A stretch of DNA of 64,000 nucleotides from positions 113,671 through 177,670 of the forward strand of contig JAEERP010000005.1 of the NCBI GenBank assembly GCA_016285885.1, in the 5' to 3' direction. Numbering within the stretch: position 1 is the first letter of the stretch; each line of letters opens with the position of its first letter. Made by a program: the position numbers and the translations under genes. This DNA comes from Paludibacteraceae bacterium. GTDB taxonomy: Bacteria > Bacteroidota > Bacteroidia > Bacteroidales > Paludibacteraceae. Below are positions 11,221 through 21,000 of the stretch, piece after piece. A model generated the notes under the pieces. It did no database searches and had not been told where the DNA came from. It was given only the letters and a program-made list of their open reading frames with translations.

Positions 11221-11757
11221 AACCCGATCCGATTTGACGTGACACCAACCACAATCAACGAGGAATCCAATGTAATCGAGATGACAGGTTACTTCCCTGT
11301 CACAGAGAACTGGACTTGGGATACAAACGACGAAACTCCAGAGACGCATGGCAGGACAGCAAAACACACCTACACGAACGTCAACTCCAGAGACTCCTTC
11401 ATCGTAACGGCCAAAGCAATCGACGAGAAAGGATGTTTGTACGAAGGCGACACCATCGTCTATGTATGGAAAGACTTCTGGGCACCAAACGCATTCACAC
11501 CTAACGAGGATGGCATGAACGACGAATTCTGGTTCTTAGGCACAGAATTCATGACCGAGTTCCATTGGAGAGTCTTCGACAGGACGGGACGCATCATCTT
11601 CGAATCGGACAGCAGAACCGGCAAGTGGGATGGACGAGACAAGAACGGAGACAAGTGTCCATGGGGCGTATACGGCTACATCGTCGAATACGAGAGCATC
11701 TTCAAGGGCATCAACAAGAAAGGCGAACGACGAGGCACCGTGACATTAATACGATAA
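1..11757 (+). CDS. Giant Ig/PKD-like repeat surface protein, T9SS type B sorting domain (5' end outside window)
   Basis: The frame is open from base 1; the residues before the first possible start (GTG at 34) already match the repeat consensus, so the gene is cut by the left edge and its true length is unknown. The visible 3,918 codons form about 46 tandem domains of roughly 85 residues. Each has a VCxG- or IC-type cysteine near its start, a YxW core, a TxYxVxGTDxxGC stretch with the second cysteine, and an LPxIxI linker. This is the PKD-like/Ig-like repeat seen in Bacteroidota surface proteins. The last ~96 residues (from 11467, starting WKDFWAPNAFTPNEDG) are a CHU_C/gliding-motility C-terminal domain, which in this phylum directs T9SS export and surface attachment. 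The role is inferred as an adhesin, filament or matrix protein. No enzyme domain is visible. A terminator follows directly. A paralogue lies downstream. Confidence 0.93.
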   Translation, partial: HSCDAKSEPFTVEVWNNPTIIVTPDNSEVCKGESTNVSAKLQTGNGSFTWTYNGRTENGEKINVTIQDTTTIHVSGTDENGCSSETDTTIRVLPIPTLTIEGEKTICEGNTNGVQIQLSGAKKYSVENVGDYTSNSENDKVNVTLKPESTKDYNITGVLNGCTNTESVTITVNPLPDVRINGETNGSGAICEGDSIVLGATKGLTGYTWTVSNFTGTKKYNTVGDSLVIKTDATTTHQLQTINVSLKATGNNCEDSTTYTITINPQPVFTLKAEEAVCENGEVTLKMEQATNAEAIREVDWGSLSSENKKEITVATTKAAGETETYTVSAKSINQCVYTNTANVAIKANPSFSIQGEEICENDYAIIELQSGSADKYFVNDNEITFNQGKWTDETSRRNSGVHTLSMTGKNYYTLSNNGTLTCEKTEDIIFNVKELPDVKITAPNFLCINSTNAELSVTAANKYAWFKENNYLDTIGRSQTLAIETPTTNTKLHYSVEVTVGKCKNMDSVNIEVFNTPTFQAPEELIYACKGSDVTLTFTDNSPSGTWTWSTGATQTPSITLPDVQGEEEITVTAQTSQGCEATKTFFVEAKENPSYHLEGDLTVCKGSTSDVTLYTSHNNKPLCDYIWLGESDIQPANAQSIRLNINEVINERSEFVVSMISNHIGTKDYNGQTLNANVTCKSKEIITLDIWELPVISVNGGKADTTVCAGRPVTLTATSTDIEPTSWSWRGNNVGTPSNTSTASTFSTTTGGESEYMYVVKASNSHNCTDSTDFTVYVNALPRISLTAPDEVCDGTDTIAIVKSLDNKELLYEWDRSGLFTTSNRENISVGTNDITVRVSAKDENGCTSEEASKEIKFLPNPELSFVNPIDNVCYGDSVTLTVKDTSNQTTFYWMGDKNNTKSTFTKKEMTELTTFTVVGTRNGCTHTQTRNVDVWSLPTIKIDEAPKTATCWNGEVNLEGSGSDIQKYAWKDNRATISRNASDYSSENTKTYTNLVEQTTKYLWGMDSHGCVNQDSVIININPLPAFSVSGDTIACEDERITITAVKDASTVGGLNYEWKDKYGNVLSDNDELNIVITKDTTLYVKATNAENCSKDTSFHIAMKGIPAIHAVKDTQNVCKDDPAELVVTSSMPDVVFSWVDARTGANIDANDLSNNNTTLKQIVSTYKEYKATVTKSYPIYGTTKECFSDTIFKITPWEKPNIRLNGQIEICQGDSVLLQAEGGVNGKYHWSYKYQDKNDNEVIVDTTGINNAENTDQLKPVPSAGLTTYIVVGEDEKTCKNTADFQVRMNYLPNFTISGVEEACEGEKISISVDASEAYNYMWDENGYRTTKTHDYVIEKDTTIHIYAINTETRCQKDDSISISSKKHPDLMLQLDDYVCFGAPANFSTSLNDNDSTKFYWYEGTDVSLTEDKVGKEWTTKPLTTESWFHVQARKKYKIATCTSDTTFRVQTLQLPNIKIEEGNNVPACENQEITIKATGGDRYAWDTHDTTLATSTKPDTTFTPTRNGEKHILLGGKFYENYGKTCFNTDSTTITLYNLPNFTIEGPTDTCQDTRIALTGKSTENLSYLWTDTLGNPISSLKSHTFLITKDTTVKLIASNALKCSNSKTYSVKMHKYPEIQLDDITDNVCKGAKGLIRVSNTESDVTKVAYQWSDWGEQGAILNRDSITPTVPKQTQYTVTASNIYNNNGGNCPRSYKYTINTWDDPTIIVENVSVCPGEKAVLVASSPTINDDNAFSWDGTSVHSKTYETNPITRDTVLIVSAVDNNHCEGHTSVNVTLHPLPSFSLSSDGPVCRGTQIKVSADNMGLEYDWHDMKGFRQDMNYTETLNEDKWLHMTARTAFGCEKEDSILMKVKDNPILSLSMKNYEGKDTNYVCYGEEMKLTAGGANGGYYWSVGGKQLTDEDGASEITLSQLTIPVSVKLRGISNGCESTIDTSINIWSLPNITIEAQYASVCIRSYDSLYAKGGVPGKYTWNGPDITGNNIQWAGTPASDLTGDAVKVYLDAMNNASFMTKYYVTGVDENGCKNRGDIDVKVNELPTVHIEGDIEVCQGSEATLYASGTAESFTWMVDNQEYYTPSINPVINVKDSIRVTLFGTDNNECEAGDFRYIKTKPIPHILVNTNTGVDTVCKNDKVRIDLKAVDNNGKELTQDVTWEWQNANTNNYWEEVISNKKNYNVRVVARGCSNDTTFGINVWPLPIFEIKGDDAICINDSTILTAEDDKNGNGPLSYYWTQTLQGGTGQTMTINGKTSADLTVAPTETTRYTAWGTDKHACKSSATHMVRVDALPTDLIVVASPADTICEGENVTLKVLGSGVDYTWSIDGTLLTSGEELTYKITQNTIFTVEGRNANGCDFKVHKTIHMKERPKIEIVDKPDYVCYNTLATVKVKGADTYLWDNNETKDETSEILQMDRTFSVTGTKNGCKADPITINVPVKSLPTILISSDKLDNEICMNESIGLIASGGEKGKYKWEGGQYTSDTIKVSPKETKTFTVWGEDEFGCKNSNDYKVIVHELPKLHIEAFSDLICEGDVDTLWVINDNPKDANGSQVLFKSYAWEDGETVEKISSSIKQNKIFKVTVEDIYGCVNDTTKEIKTKPYPKLRVDAPDYVCFENSANVTISGADSYTWNDGSHESQFSNVLRRDTVFSVTGVTNGCQTDTTFNVAVMPLPNIWIASNVDEICLNQSITMRANGGDTYEWDVRDIETNSNKVETVTVKPNKADKTYTYNVIGTDLRGCKNNASFEVKVNPAPSVKIGGASEICQGDMDTLWVTGNAIKYTWTNTGEQSDTIYPIIDQNTTYKVVAESENGCTATDNFTVKVKAYPVLTINAPSAVCHGEKAIMTVEGASQYMWQSDPTLTNKKYADTPDKGTTYTVKGTTKGCTSEASVYVDVNPLPYVWITGSESVCVNDDMVLSANGATSYTWSTRQTGEHINIKPSDATDDLKIWVVGTDANNCVNRDTFDITVHPLPDVKILGDNATCNGDATHLEAVGAKDYIWSTSEQGAHIYPIITGNKTFTVEGTDEFGCKSTFTKTVTRKYYPVLSYTAPSAVCDGSEVKISVTGASRYTWSGSESLKAKGGTMTDTVRERTIYKVEGEENGCTTVREIIIDKYELPTIWINGPASVCQGSQLKLSATGGNTYTWAWGGNTYRNNTLSDRPEITQTYRVTGTDNHKCSNTAEHEVVVKPTPKFIVKGVTEVCEGTATTLTAESTENVQLSYSWSNGAGTSSITPVINTTTKFIVVAKDANNCESTVTHTVTSQEIPVVTWTGVTTLCQGERLQLNAKGAKSYKWTSSDKPGVTLSTTNLMTDYPTNSAVYMLEGSSNGCAAEPISIPVNALPNPNLTYQGNTVICENSQLTLTVYGADTYLWNNGSSNKTITAIPPAGDSIFSVVGTDRNKCKTELKIPVKVNKNPDFTLDGDKEVCRGDFATLTATGDALTYYWGYQTPTYDKNISNNGAPVGVQIDIPTYVFVKGVDVNGCETEKSIAVQMKTPPTVMYSGKTEVCLGEAIELFAEGDAKEYSWSTDGGLTSTPGNPYLFIPQGVTRVILTGKADNGCTASKEIYIETNVAPNVDIYGDSSICVGNTARLIADGADKFVWYEESTEKTEEGRYLERVGLKPGPNKFYITGTSISDCKNTKEFTLMVNANPVVHIHDTLIGCPNEDTRAEFSIRESYIQSCEWKSNPINGDLFSNSAKTVSATITEPTEVYVVAYDANNCASYDTITVDALQFNPIRFDVTPTTINEESNVIEMTGYFPVTENWTWDTNDETPETHGRTAKHTYTNVNSRDSFIVTAKAIDEKGCLYEGDTIVYVWKDFWAPNAFTPNEDGMNDEFWFLGTEFMTEFHWRVFDRTGRIIFESDSRTGKWDGRDKNGDKCPWGVYGYIVEYESIFKGINKKGERRGTVTLIR

Positions 11758-12073
11758 ACGGAACCCGTTGGGAAGATACACGATCGTGAGCCTTCTCATC
11801 AAAAGAAAAAACGGTTGTCGAGAAATCGGCAACCGTTTTTTTTGACGAGAAAGAAACACACCCCCAACACATGCATTCCAAAACTTCCCTATAATCCGCA
11901 CACGGCACATAACAAAATAAAATTAAAAAACAAGATAAAATGCGCACAATAAATAGAAAATACCAATAAAATAACGCATTAAAATATTGTTCAAATGAAA
12001 AGTTTAACTTAATTTAGCATATTGATGTATAGTGGAAAATCTACAATCGTAGACCGCTAAGAAATAACTGCTT
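11758..12073. other. Intergenic region between the two giant genes
   Basis: This 316-base gap holds the terminator of the first giant gene at its left end and then very AT-rich sequence. A short dyad (TCTAC-AATC-GTAGA) lies at 12040-12053, about 20 bases before the next start codon, and could form a small hairpin in the leader of the second giant gene. I see no convincing TAnnTTTG box and no small gene. Confidence 0.6.
11806..11843 (+). terminator. Intrinsic terminator after first giant gene
   Basis: The arms acggttgtcg (11811-11820) and cggcaaccgt (11827-11836) pair with one G-U wobble around a six-base loop. A-rich sequence precedes and a run of T follows (to 11843). It lies about 50 bases after the stop codon, so the two giant genes are probably separate transcription units. 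Confidence 0.85.
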
Positions 12074-15000
12074 ATGAAAGGAACAAAGTCGATGTATATG
12101 AAGTGTATCAAAATATTATTCACCATTTTTTTGGCGAATGTCTATATATGCAACTCTGTTTGGGCTATCAATGAAGACACTCCAAACCTCAGTTTCGAGA
12201 ACGGAGCGGCCAGTTTCCCTACAACCTTCTCGGACGACGATTTAGGTGTCTGGAAGAGGTACTATGGATTCTATGGAGCGGAACACTTTGACGTTACACA
12301 GGTTGTCAATAAAATATCCACCCATCACAATGGTGAGGCAAGAGCAATAGGAGGAAGAGGAGACGAGGATAATGACGGATGGGTAAGATACGGTGTTGAA
12401 CTTAGTTACACATTACCAAATAGGACGAATAGCACGACTTATCCCAACACAGGAAAATACACGATAGCCAACGGGTTACAAGGAAAATTTGACATCATCA
12501 CAGATAGGACACTTGACCCATGCGTTTATAACACAGCAGACTGCCGGACAAAAGTTCCATTCTACACCATGCCAAACAAATTAGAAGATGGACAAAAAGT
12601 TGTTCGAATCGGTAGCACAGGTAACACGGAAACACGTTACTCAAGTTACGAGCCAAGAGGATACTATCGTCGAGCTCATGCAGAAAGAATGGTTTATTCC
12701 TTCGAAGTAAAAGAGAATAGCACCCTACTCACCGTCCAATTCGCCGCATTTTTGGAGGACCCCGACGACCCATCTCAACCAGCCCAGGCAGGTGCTCACA
12801 TTGCGGATGAACGACCAACCACATCCGTCTCTGTCACACTCAAAAAGAACGGGACAAATCAAATCGTCAAACCAGTTTGTAGCGAATACGAAGCGAGTCT
12901 AAACAATTCTCAATTAGACTTAGGAATCGTTGAAAAAGAATGCAATAATTACGCAAGAAACTCATCTCCAGCGCGTTACAAGGATTGGACAACCAACGTC
13001 TATGACCTGCGCGAAAACATCGGAGATATCGTCACCATCGAAGTGTGGGTTCACGATTGCTTGCTAGAACTTCCAATGTGTTCAGAATGCAAAAGATTAT
13101 TTCACAACACAACAGTATCCTATACAAATGGTATTCCATATCTGCAATGTCAAAGAACGTCAAGAATAATCGACAACAAAGGAGGCGTTGCAGGTGAATA
13201 TGGATGGTCATCTGACAACGTGGGATGTAATGCGAAACACAGGGCTTATCTCAAACCAACCGCGGGAGGACACCGTGCCTATTGCTACTTCACCGCCAAC
13301 ACCAAAAAGATGGAGATGTTGGTGGACAATTGTCCGGAAAACAATAGAATCACCATCACCGCACCAACAGGATTCACCTTCTACACATGGAAGACGGGTG
13401 AGGGTGTATCTCTCGAAACGGATCCGCTCCACCCGAACATCGCATACGTAGACCGAGCCGCCATACAAGAGAACATGGACTACATCTGTGAAATGAGTGG
13501 TGACGACCCTGCCTGCTCCAAAATCTACGGTATCGTACAATTAGCGAAAGACCCATTGGGCGCAAAATTCACAAAAAAGATTGCCTGCGACAATGAGGTG
13601 AGCTTCACCAACGAATCGTACATCACACCTGTCAAACAACAGAGTGGAGACACCATCAAGCCTGACCGTATTATCGAATACAGATGGAACTGCACCGACG
13701 GACATGGGCACAACTTCTCTTTGACAACCACAGAAAAAGATGAGACACCAACTTGGATCTTGGAATATACCCAAGAGAACAAGGGCCGCTACACTGTAAC
13801 ATTGGACATCACCACAGAGAAAGGATGCCACGCCACCTACTCGGAAGAGATCACCGTATCCCCAAGGGAGGATATCAGCATAGATGGCGTCACAGAGGTT
13901 TGCGAAGGCAATTCCACTACCCTACAGATATCCAATTACAACGATCCGGGGAACACCTTCTTTTGGTATAAAACAGCGACATTGGGGACATTATTGCCAA
14001 GCGATGACTTGCTGCAAGAAGGACAAGATTACACTGATTCAAAACTGACATTCACACCAGAACCAGGAACCACCCACATCTACGTCAAGATTTTAAAGCC
14101 AGGTGCAGAGAACAATTGCTACTTCACTAAATCATTCGACGTGACCACCAAGAAAGTGCCGACCATCTCTGCGTCTGGCACAGGCATGAACGCCAACATG
14201 AATGTGAGGCCTAAATACGTGGACATCTGCGAAGCAAGCGAAGCGAACTTAAACGCAAGAGAGACGACCACCCCTGCAATCGGCATCAGCAAGTGGATGT
14301 GGAGCGACCTAAAGAACACAGCGGCAAACACAGTTAGCCCGCAGGACACCACGCTCTACTACATCACGGCGGAAGGGGCTAACGGATGTGTCGCCAAAGA
14401 CTCTATCCAAGTCAATGTGATGAAAAAACCCATATTGCAGATTAACGGAGGCGATGAAATCTGCGTGAACGATTCAATCACGCTCCACGCCAACAGTCTG
14501 CTGAACGATGTGACCAACACAGCTCTGTACAAGTGGTATAGACTCAGCCAAAACAACACGAATGAAATATCATCACCTACCCATGAGATGGGCGGTAGCG
14601 GAACAGATTCGCTTATCGTCACACACAGCACTCCATCCGCTATTGGTAGTGACGATTACATGTACCGGTTGGAGGGAACGAACCAATACGGATGTAAATC
14701 ATTCGTAGACAAACAAGTGGTAGTAAGGGATAACCCATCACCTATTATTCCAGACCTGACACCAGTCTGCAAAGGAGAAAACGTAATCATATACATCTAT
14801 GGAGCAGACTCGACGAAAATAGTGGAAGAGAACAAAAACGAATTCGACAAGATACCGTACTCCGCCTCTCTCTCCACCCCGAGAGATTCCATCCACGTCA
14901 TCACGATCAACCACTACAACAGTGTGACCTGTACGACGAAAGTGGTTAAACCTGTCAGGATGGATAGCGTTCCAAGCATCGAAATCACAGGAGAAACGGA

Positions 15001-18000
15001 AATCTGTAGCGGAGGAAGCATCACGCTCACTGCCACAGACACCACCTCATACGATTCATATCAAGAAACGATAACGAAGACATATTCATGGACAGACGCC
15101 AACCACACGACAACAGCGCAAATGACGGCGCAACCTAACACATCCACCACGTATGGCGTCACCATAACAAACAGCAAGAACTGCTCTGCGTCGAAAGACA
15201 TCGACGTGACCATAAACCCACTGCCAAGGGTCATCGCCGAAGCCAACAACGGGAAAGTGTGTCCTAACGGAACCGACACATTAAAAGCATATATCATAGA
15301 AAATGGCACAAGGGTCGCCTTATCCGAATGCAGATGGTTCAGCGACCAAGACACACTACACCCTCTCGTCGGCTACACCTCACTGAACGGAACAAAAAAC
15401 GACTCGATAAAAGTCAGCAACATAACTACGCAAACGACCTACTACGTAGTAGGCGTAAATGCGAAAGGGTGTAAGAGAGTGGCTCAAGTGACCATTTATC
15501 TCAAGACTCCACCGACCATCACCATCGCAGGAGAGACTGATATATGCAACAAAGGAAACATCGTACTCACCGCCGCCGGTGCGGAATCCTACCGATGGGA
15601 ATTGGTGACAGGGAAAGCTCCCGACACAGTCATAACCGCCAAAGGAACGAAAAACCCATTGGCGGAACAGGCGAACTACGACCGAGACACCACCATCCGC
15701 TATTACGTATATGGAACGAAGGATGGTTGCGAAGGCTATAATTACAAAGACGTAAATGTATACAAGGAGCCTAACATCACCATCACTGGACCAAAAAGTG
15801 TATGTTACGGAGTTCCTGCAGATCTAACCGCCCACGGATCAGTATCAAGTTACCTTTGGACAGGACTCAGCAAAAAAGATGCCAACATACAAGTAGTACC
15901 AATCGGCACGGAGCAAACGTTCCAAGTGACAGGATACAATGCGAAAGGTTGTCCGGGAACCGCACAACACAAAGTCACAGTCAACCCGAACCCTAACCTA
16001 TCCATCACAGGCGCAGACCCTGTTTGTCCTGGCGACAAGGCTGTCAACATTAATGTCAGTGACATCAACTCAGGAAATCTCTCAAGCATCGAATGGAGCA
16101 TAAACGGATCCATCATCAGCAACCCGAGAGATGTGGCGCTCAATGACACCACGAAATTCCGTGTGACTGCACAAAACGAGCACGGATGTTCCGCTACGGA
16201 CTCCGCCATAGTCATCGTATATCCGAAGCCAATCCTCTCCATCATTGCACCTGCTGTCTGTGAAGGAGAAGAGATTGTCGCCACTGTCGATGGTGCGGCT
16301 ACCTACAAATGGTACGAGGGGAATGGTAACGCTGCTACCGAGACGAACCAAACAGGAACCAAATACACGAAGACCAACTACAATGGCCCATCCCCATATA
16401 GATTTAGTGTAATCGGATACGAAAATGGATGTCCGTCAGACAGAAAAGACACATTCATCACGATCAAGGAGAAACCGACGTTCACCATTGCAGGAGATAC
16501 CGCCTACTGCGAAAACGATGTCATGCGGTTAGATGCAAACGGAATCGACAACGCTGATGTACAAGCCTACTTGTGGAGCACGGGCGATGTCACATCCTCC
16601 ATCTCGAAACCTGCATTGTTGGATATAAATAGCATAAGCCTGACCATCACCAATCAAGAGGGATGTACCAACGAAGTAAGAAGAGGCATCGTTGTAAAAG
16701 AGAATCCTAAGATTGAAATCAGACCGACAAAAGAGGCCGTATGTGAAGGCGATTCCGTACAGATGTACGCTTGGGCAGCGAAAGATGCGAACTCCCTATC
16801 ATTAACCTACGGATGGGAGCAAAAAGCGAAAGGAGAACAGAATTTCAGGACATACGACAAAACCTTATTCACCTCCAATGTTTACAGGATCCCGAACGAC
16901 TCCATCGAGCCAACGCTTCATACCACAACCACCTACAAAGCAGAAGGTACGGAGATCCACAACTACTTATTGCTTAACAATACACACTTAACGTGCGTTT
17001 CCTCCGCAGAGAAGACGATTGTAGCCAATCCGAAGCCAGCCGTGTTCATCACAGGTGCGGACTCCATCTGTAGCGGAACGGAAACCAACCTCATCGCCTA
17101 CAACACCAATAGCAATGCGATCATCAAGAGTTGGAGTTGGGAATCCTCCAATCTCGATCCGAGCGAAACACACACGTTAAGCTACACCAGCACAGGAGTA
17201 GTGACAGGACACGCCGCATACACCGCCATCGCATCCACCAACGACGGATGTACGGGAGAGTCGACACACAACATCGAGGTATATCCAGCATTCAAATTCT
17301 CAATAGACGGCTCCCAATATACATGTGAAAACGATTCGTTCAAGATATTCGCCGTACCAGACGCAAACAACAAATACAAGAAAGTGACCGACTATAAATA
17401 CCAATGGTCACCACAAGGAGGCGTCTCCGACACTGCGTCCGGCATCATCTACGAGACCACAAATTTCACACTGAGCATCACCGACCCGAAAGGATGTAAG
17501 GCGGATACACAAAGTATCGTGTTGTTCAGGAAATTACCGAAGATCACATTGTCCGCCGACCCAGTGTGCGAGGGTCAAGAGGCCACCATCAAAGCCGTGT
17601 CCGACTCTATCATGCAGACCATCCAATGGGGGACCAATACGATTCATAACCTAAGCGCACAAGCAGACAAAACAAAAGATTTCTTTTCTCAAGTCATCAA
17701 CCAATCCACCACATTTACTGTGTTTGGCACAGATGTAATGGGTTGTAAGTCACAAGAAGAAATCATCGTAGTAGATCCAATCACAGCACCTGATCTTAGC
17801 ATCACAGGTGTCACCAACGCCTGCGCAGGATCGAACGTGGATCTCATCGCCGCAACAAGTTCAAGACACGAAATCAAATGGTATAACTACGAAGGAGACG
17901 TCATTGGGAACCTGTTGACGAGTCAAGACGGCGTGCTCTCCCTGAAATCCGTCACAGTAGGAACCCACAAATTCATCGCCATCGTAAGCAACGGTTCTTG

Positions 18001-21000
18001 CGACACAAGGAAAACTCACACGCTTGTTGTCACAAGCAATCCGACCGTGAAAATCGAAACAAAGGTCGGTAACAACTGGGAGGATTTGAACACGATAGAA
18101 ATCTGCGAAAATAATTCCGTCAACGTCAGAACCCAAGATTGCGGAACTAGCAGTGGACTCACCTACGCATGGAACATCTCCAACACATCGGCGTGCGAAA
18201 CAACATTCACGCCTGATAACGACGCAACCTGTATCGTCACCGTGACCGATGACGCTCAATGTACAGGAAAAGACACCTTGCAAATCATCGTCAACAGGAA
18301 TCCTATTCTGACAATCAACGGAATATCCAATGGAGACACGATCGTCTGCGCAGACAATAACAAGTCCAACACAGTGAAGCTAGTAGCCGGGAATGGCGGT
18401 GGCTCAGACTACATTTGGACAAACGCGACAGCCGACCACACAAGCTCACACGACAGCATCGCCAATGTCACTGTCAATGGAGGAGAAACCACGATCTCTG
18501 TGACCGGCACAAGCATCAAGGGATGTCCAGGCGCGACAAGCTACACCATCAAGGCGAAGGCATATCCTACGTTCGAGGCGAACGACACCTTCGCATGTAT
18601 CGGTGATTATGCGACAGTGAAAGTACGCAGCGGAAATGCGGACACCTACGAGTGGAGTTGGACCGAAGGCGGACAAAACAAGACCGCGAACGGTACAAAC
18701 CTCACCGAAATATTGAACGTGGCAGAAAAGATATACTCCTTAACTGCCACGAAAGATGGTTGTATGACAGAGGCAAAATCTGTTAAGATAACAGGTTACA
18801 ACAAACCTGACCTTAACATCTCAAGTGACAAAGACATATGCTTCGGCGAAACAATTCAACTCCAAGCGTCAGGTGCGGATTCCCTACTCAAATGGTCTAA
18901 CGGAAACGGACTGACCGATGGAGGATCAGGAATCGCCACTGTGAAACCGAACGCAACAGGAGTGCACAAATACACGGTGATCGGCTATAACTCCCAATCA
19001 ATTGGAGGATGTTACAAAGACACCTTTGTCACGGTGACCGTCCGCGCTATTCCTAACTTCACTGTAACAGGAGACAAGAACATCTGCGCCGGGAACGAAC
19101 TGACATTAACAGCGGAGAACAAGAACACTTCCGACAACAGTGTCCAATTCAACTGGAGATGGGAAGACAACGGAACGAACAAAACAGAGACAAACAAGAC
19201 GACCATCACGCCTACGCTCACCAACAATGGGACACAAGACGCAACCGTCGTCATCACCACATACGCAACCAACAGCATAGGGTGTACCGACTCTATCAAA
19301 CATTCCGTGACAGTCAAAGCATCCCCTGAGTTCTCTGTCCCTGCCATCAGCATCTGCGAAGGAATTGACGCCATCGTCAACATTCCAAATGTCACATCCG
19401 TATACTGGGCATTTGACAAAAAAACAACGGGACCATCAAGGACATTGCCTTTCGACACCATCAACAATCACAAATCAACTATTGGTTTCGACATTACCGG
19501 CTACAAAAACGGTTGTGGCAAACGTGATACGATAGACAACATCACCATTCAAGCGAAACCATCCATCACCTTCAGCACAGAAGGAATCACGGGAGCCGAT
19601 GACGCAGAGGGCACAGGTAAGATTTGTCTCAACGCCACAGGCGTAAAGATAACCGCCGCCACCAACGTCAACAACCCGAAATGGAAGTGGAACGGAACAA
19701 CGGAGTCAGCCTCATACGAGCCTAAGCCAAACACGACAGGTTTGATGACCTACACCGTCAACGTGACAGACAACAACGGATGTAGCAATACCAAGCAATA
19801 CAACCTAACCGTCCTCGCCAACCCTATCCTCAGAATCAGCGACGACGGAGGAACTAATTATGAGCTCACCGGTAAAGGGAAAGTCTGCGAGAAAAAAGCA
19901 CTCACCTTAAAGGTAAAGCCAGACGTCGAAGAAGCTGGCATGAGCTACACTTGGACAACAGGTGTGGCAGGAACAGCCAACGGCAACACCTACACCATCG
20001 GTGAAAACGTATTAACCGACGACAAAACATTCATCATCGAAGGAGTAAATCCAAATGGTTGTAAAGGAACGACCAAGTACGATCTGACAGTCAATAAATA
20101 TCCTAACACTAAAATCAAATGGGACAATAAATGTGCAGGAGAAAACGTGACCGTTGAAATCGAAAATGCAAGTAACAACGCTCAATACAATTGGGAATGG
20201 ACGATTGGAAGCGAGACGAAGACTGCGTCCAACACCCGTTATGTGACCCAACAACTGACGGATGACACCAACTTCAAAGTGACCGCATCAGGAAACGGGT
20301 GTACAAAAGATAACGATACCCTTGTGACTGTTAAAAAGAATCCATCATTCAAACTCAAGCCGGATTCCATCAGTTTCTGTAAGAATGGATCATCAATATC
20401 CATCACGGCGACCTCCACTGTTCCTTACACATACAAATGGACAGAAGGAAGTACAAATCTTCAAACTAACAGCACAACAACGACCAGTACATTGGCCAAC
20501 AGACAACCGAACAGGAATACAAGATATGTGGTTGAAGCCACTTCGACAGACAACTGTCACAAAAAAGACACCGCCGTAGTCACCGTCATATCTTTGCCAA
20601 AGCCTTCCATCCACAAGGAGGGAGCACCTTGCGTCGGGAACACAATCAAATGGACAGCCATCGGACAGACAGGTTCGTCCTACAAATGGTATGTGAACAA
20701 CGAAGAGATTGAGCATGGACCAAGCACCCACTCGGGAATATCATTCATCGTAGGGGGAGCAGGAGATGCGGAACTTTCCGTAAGAATAAGCGAAGGATTT
20801 AACGACAACGGTATCACAATAGCTGTGGAAGAACATCCTGCCCATAGCACGAACTGTAGCATCGAGAGAGTTTCGGAAACATTGAAGAAACAAAACAAAC
20901 CTAATATCACAAGTGCAGACACAACACGTTGTAAGGGAGACGGACGAAAGACCGTCAACGTACAAGGTGCCAAGATATACAGGTGGTTAGACGAAAACGG

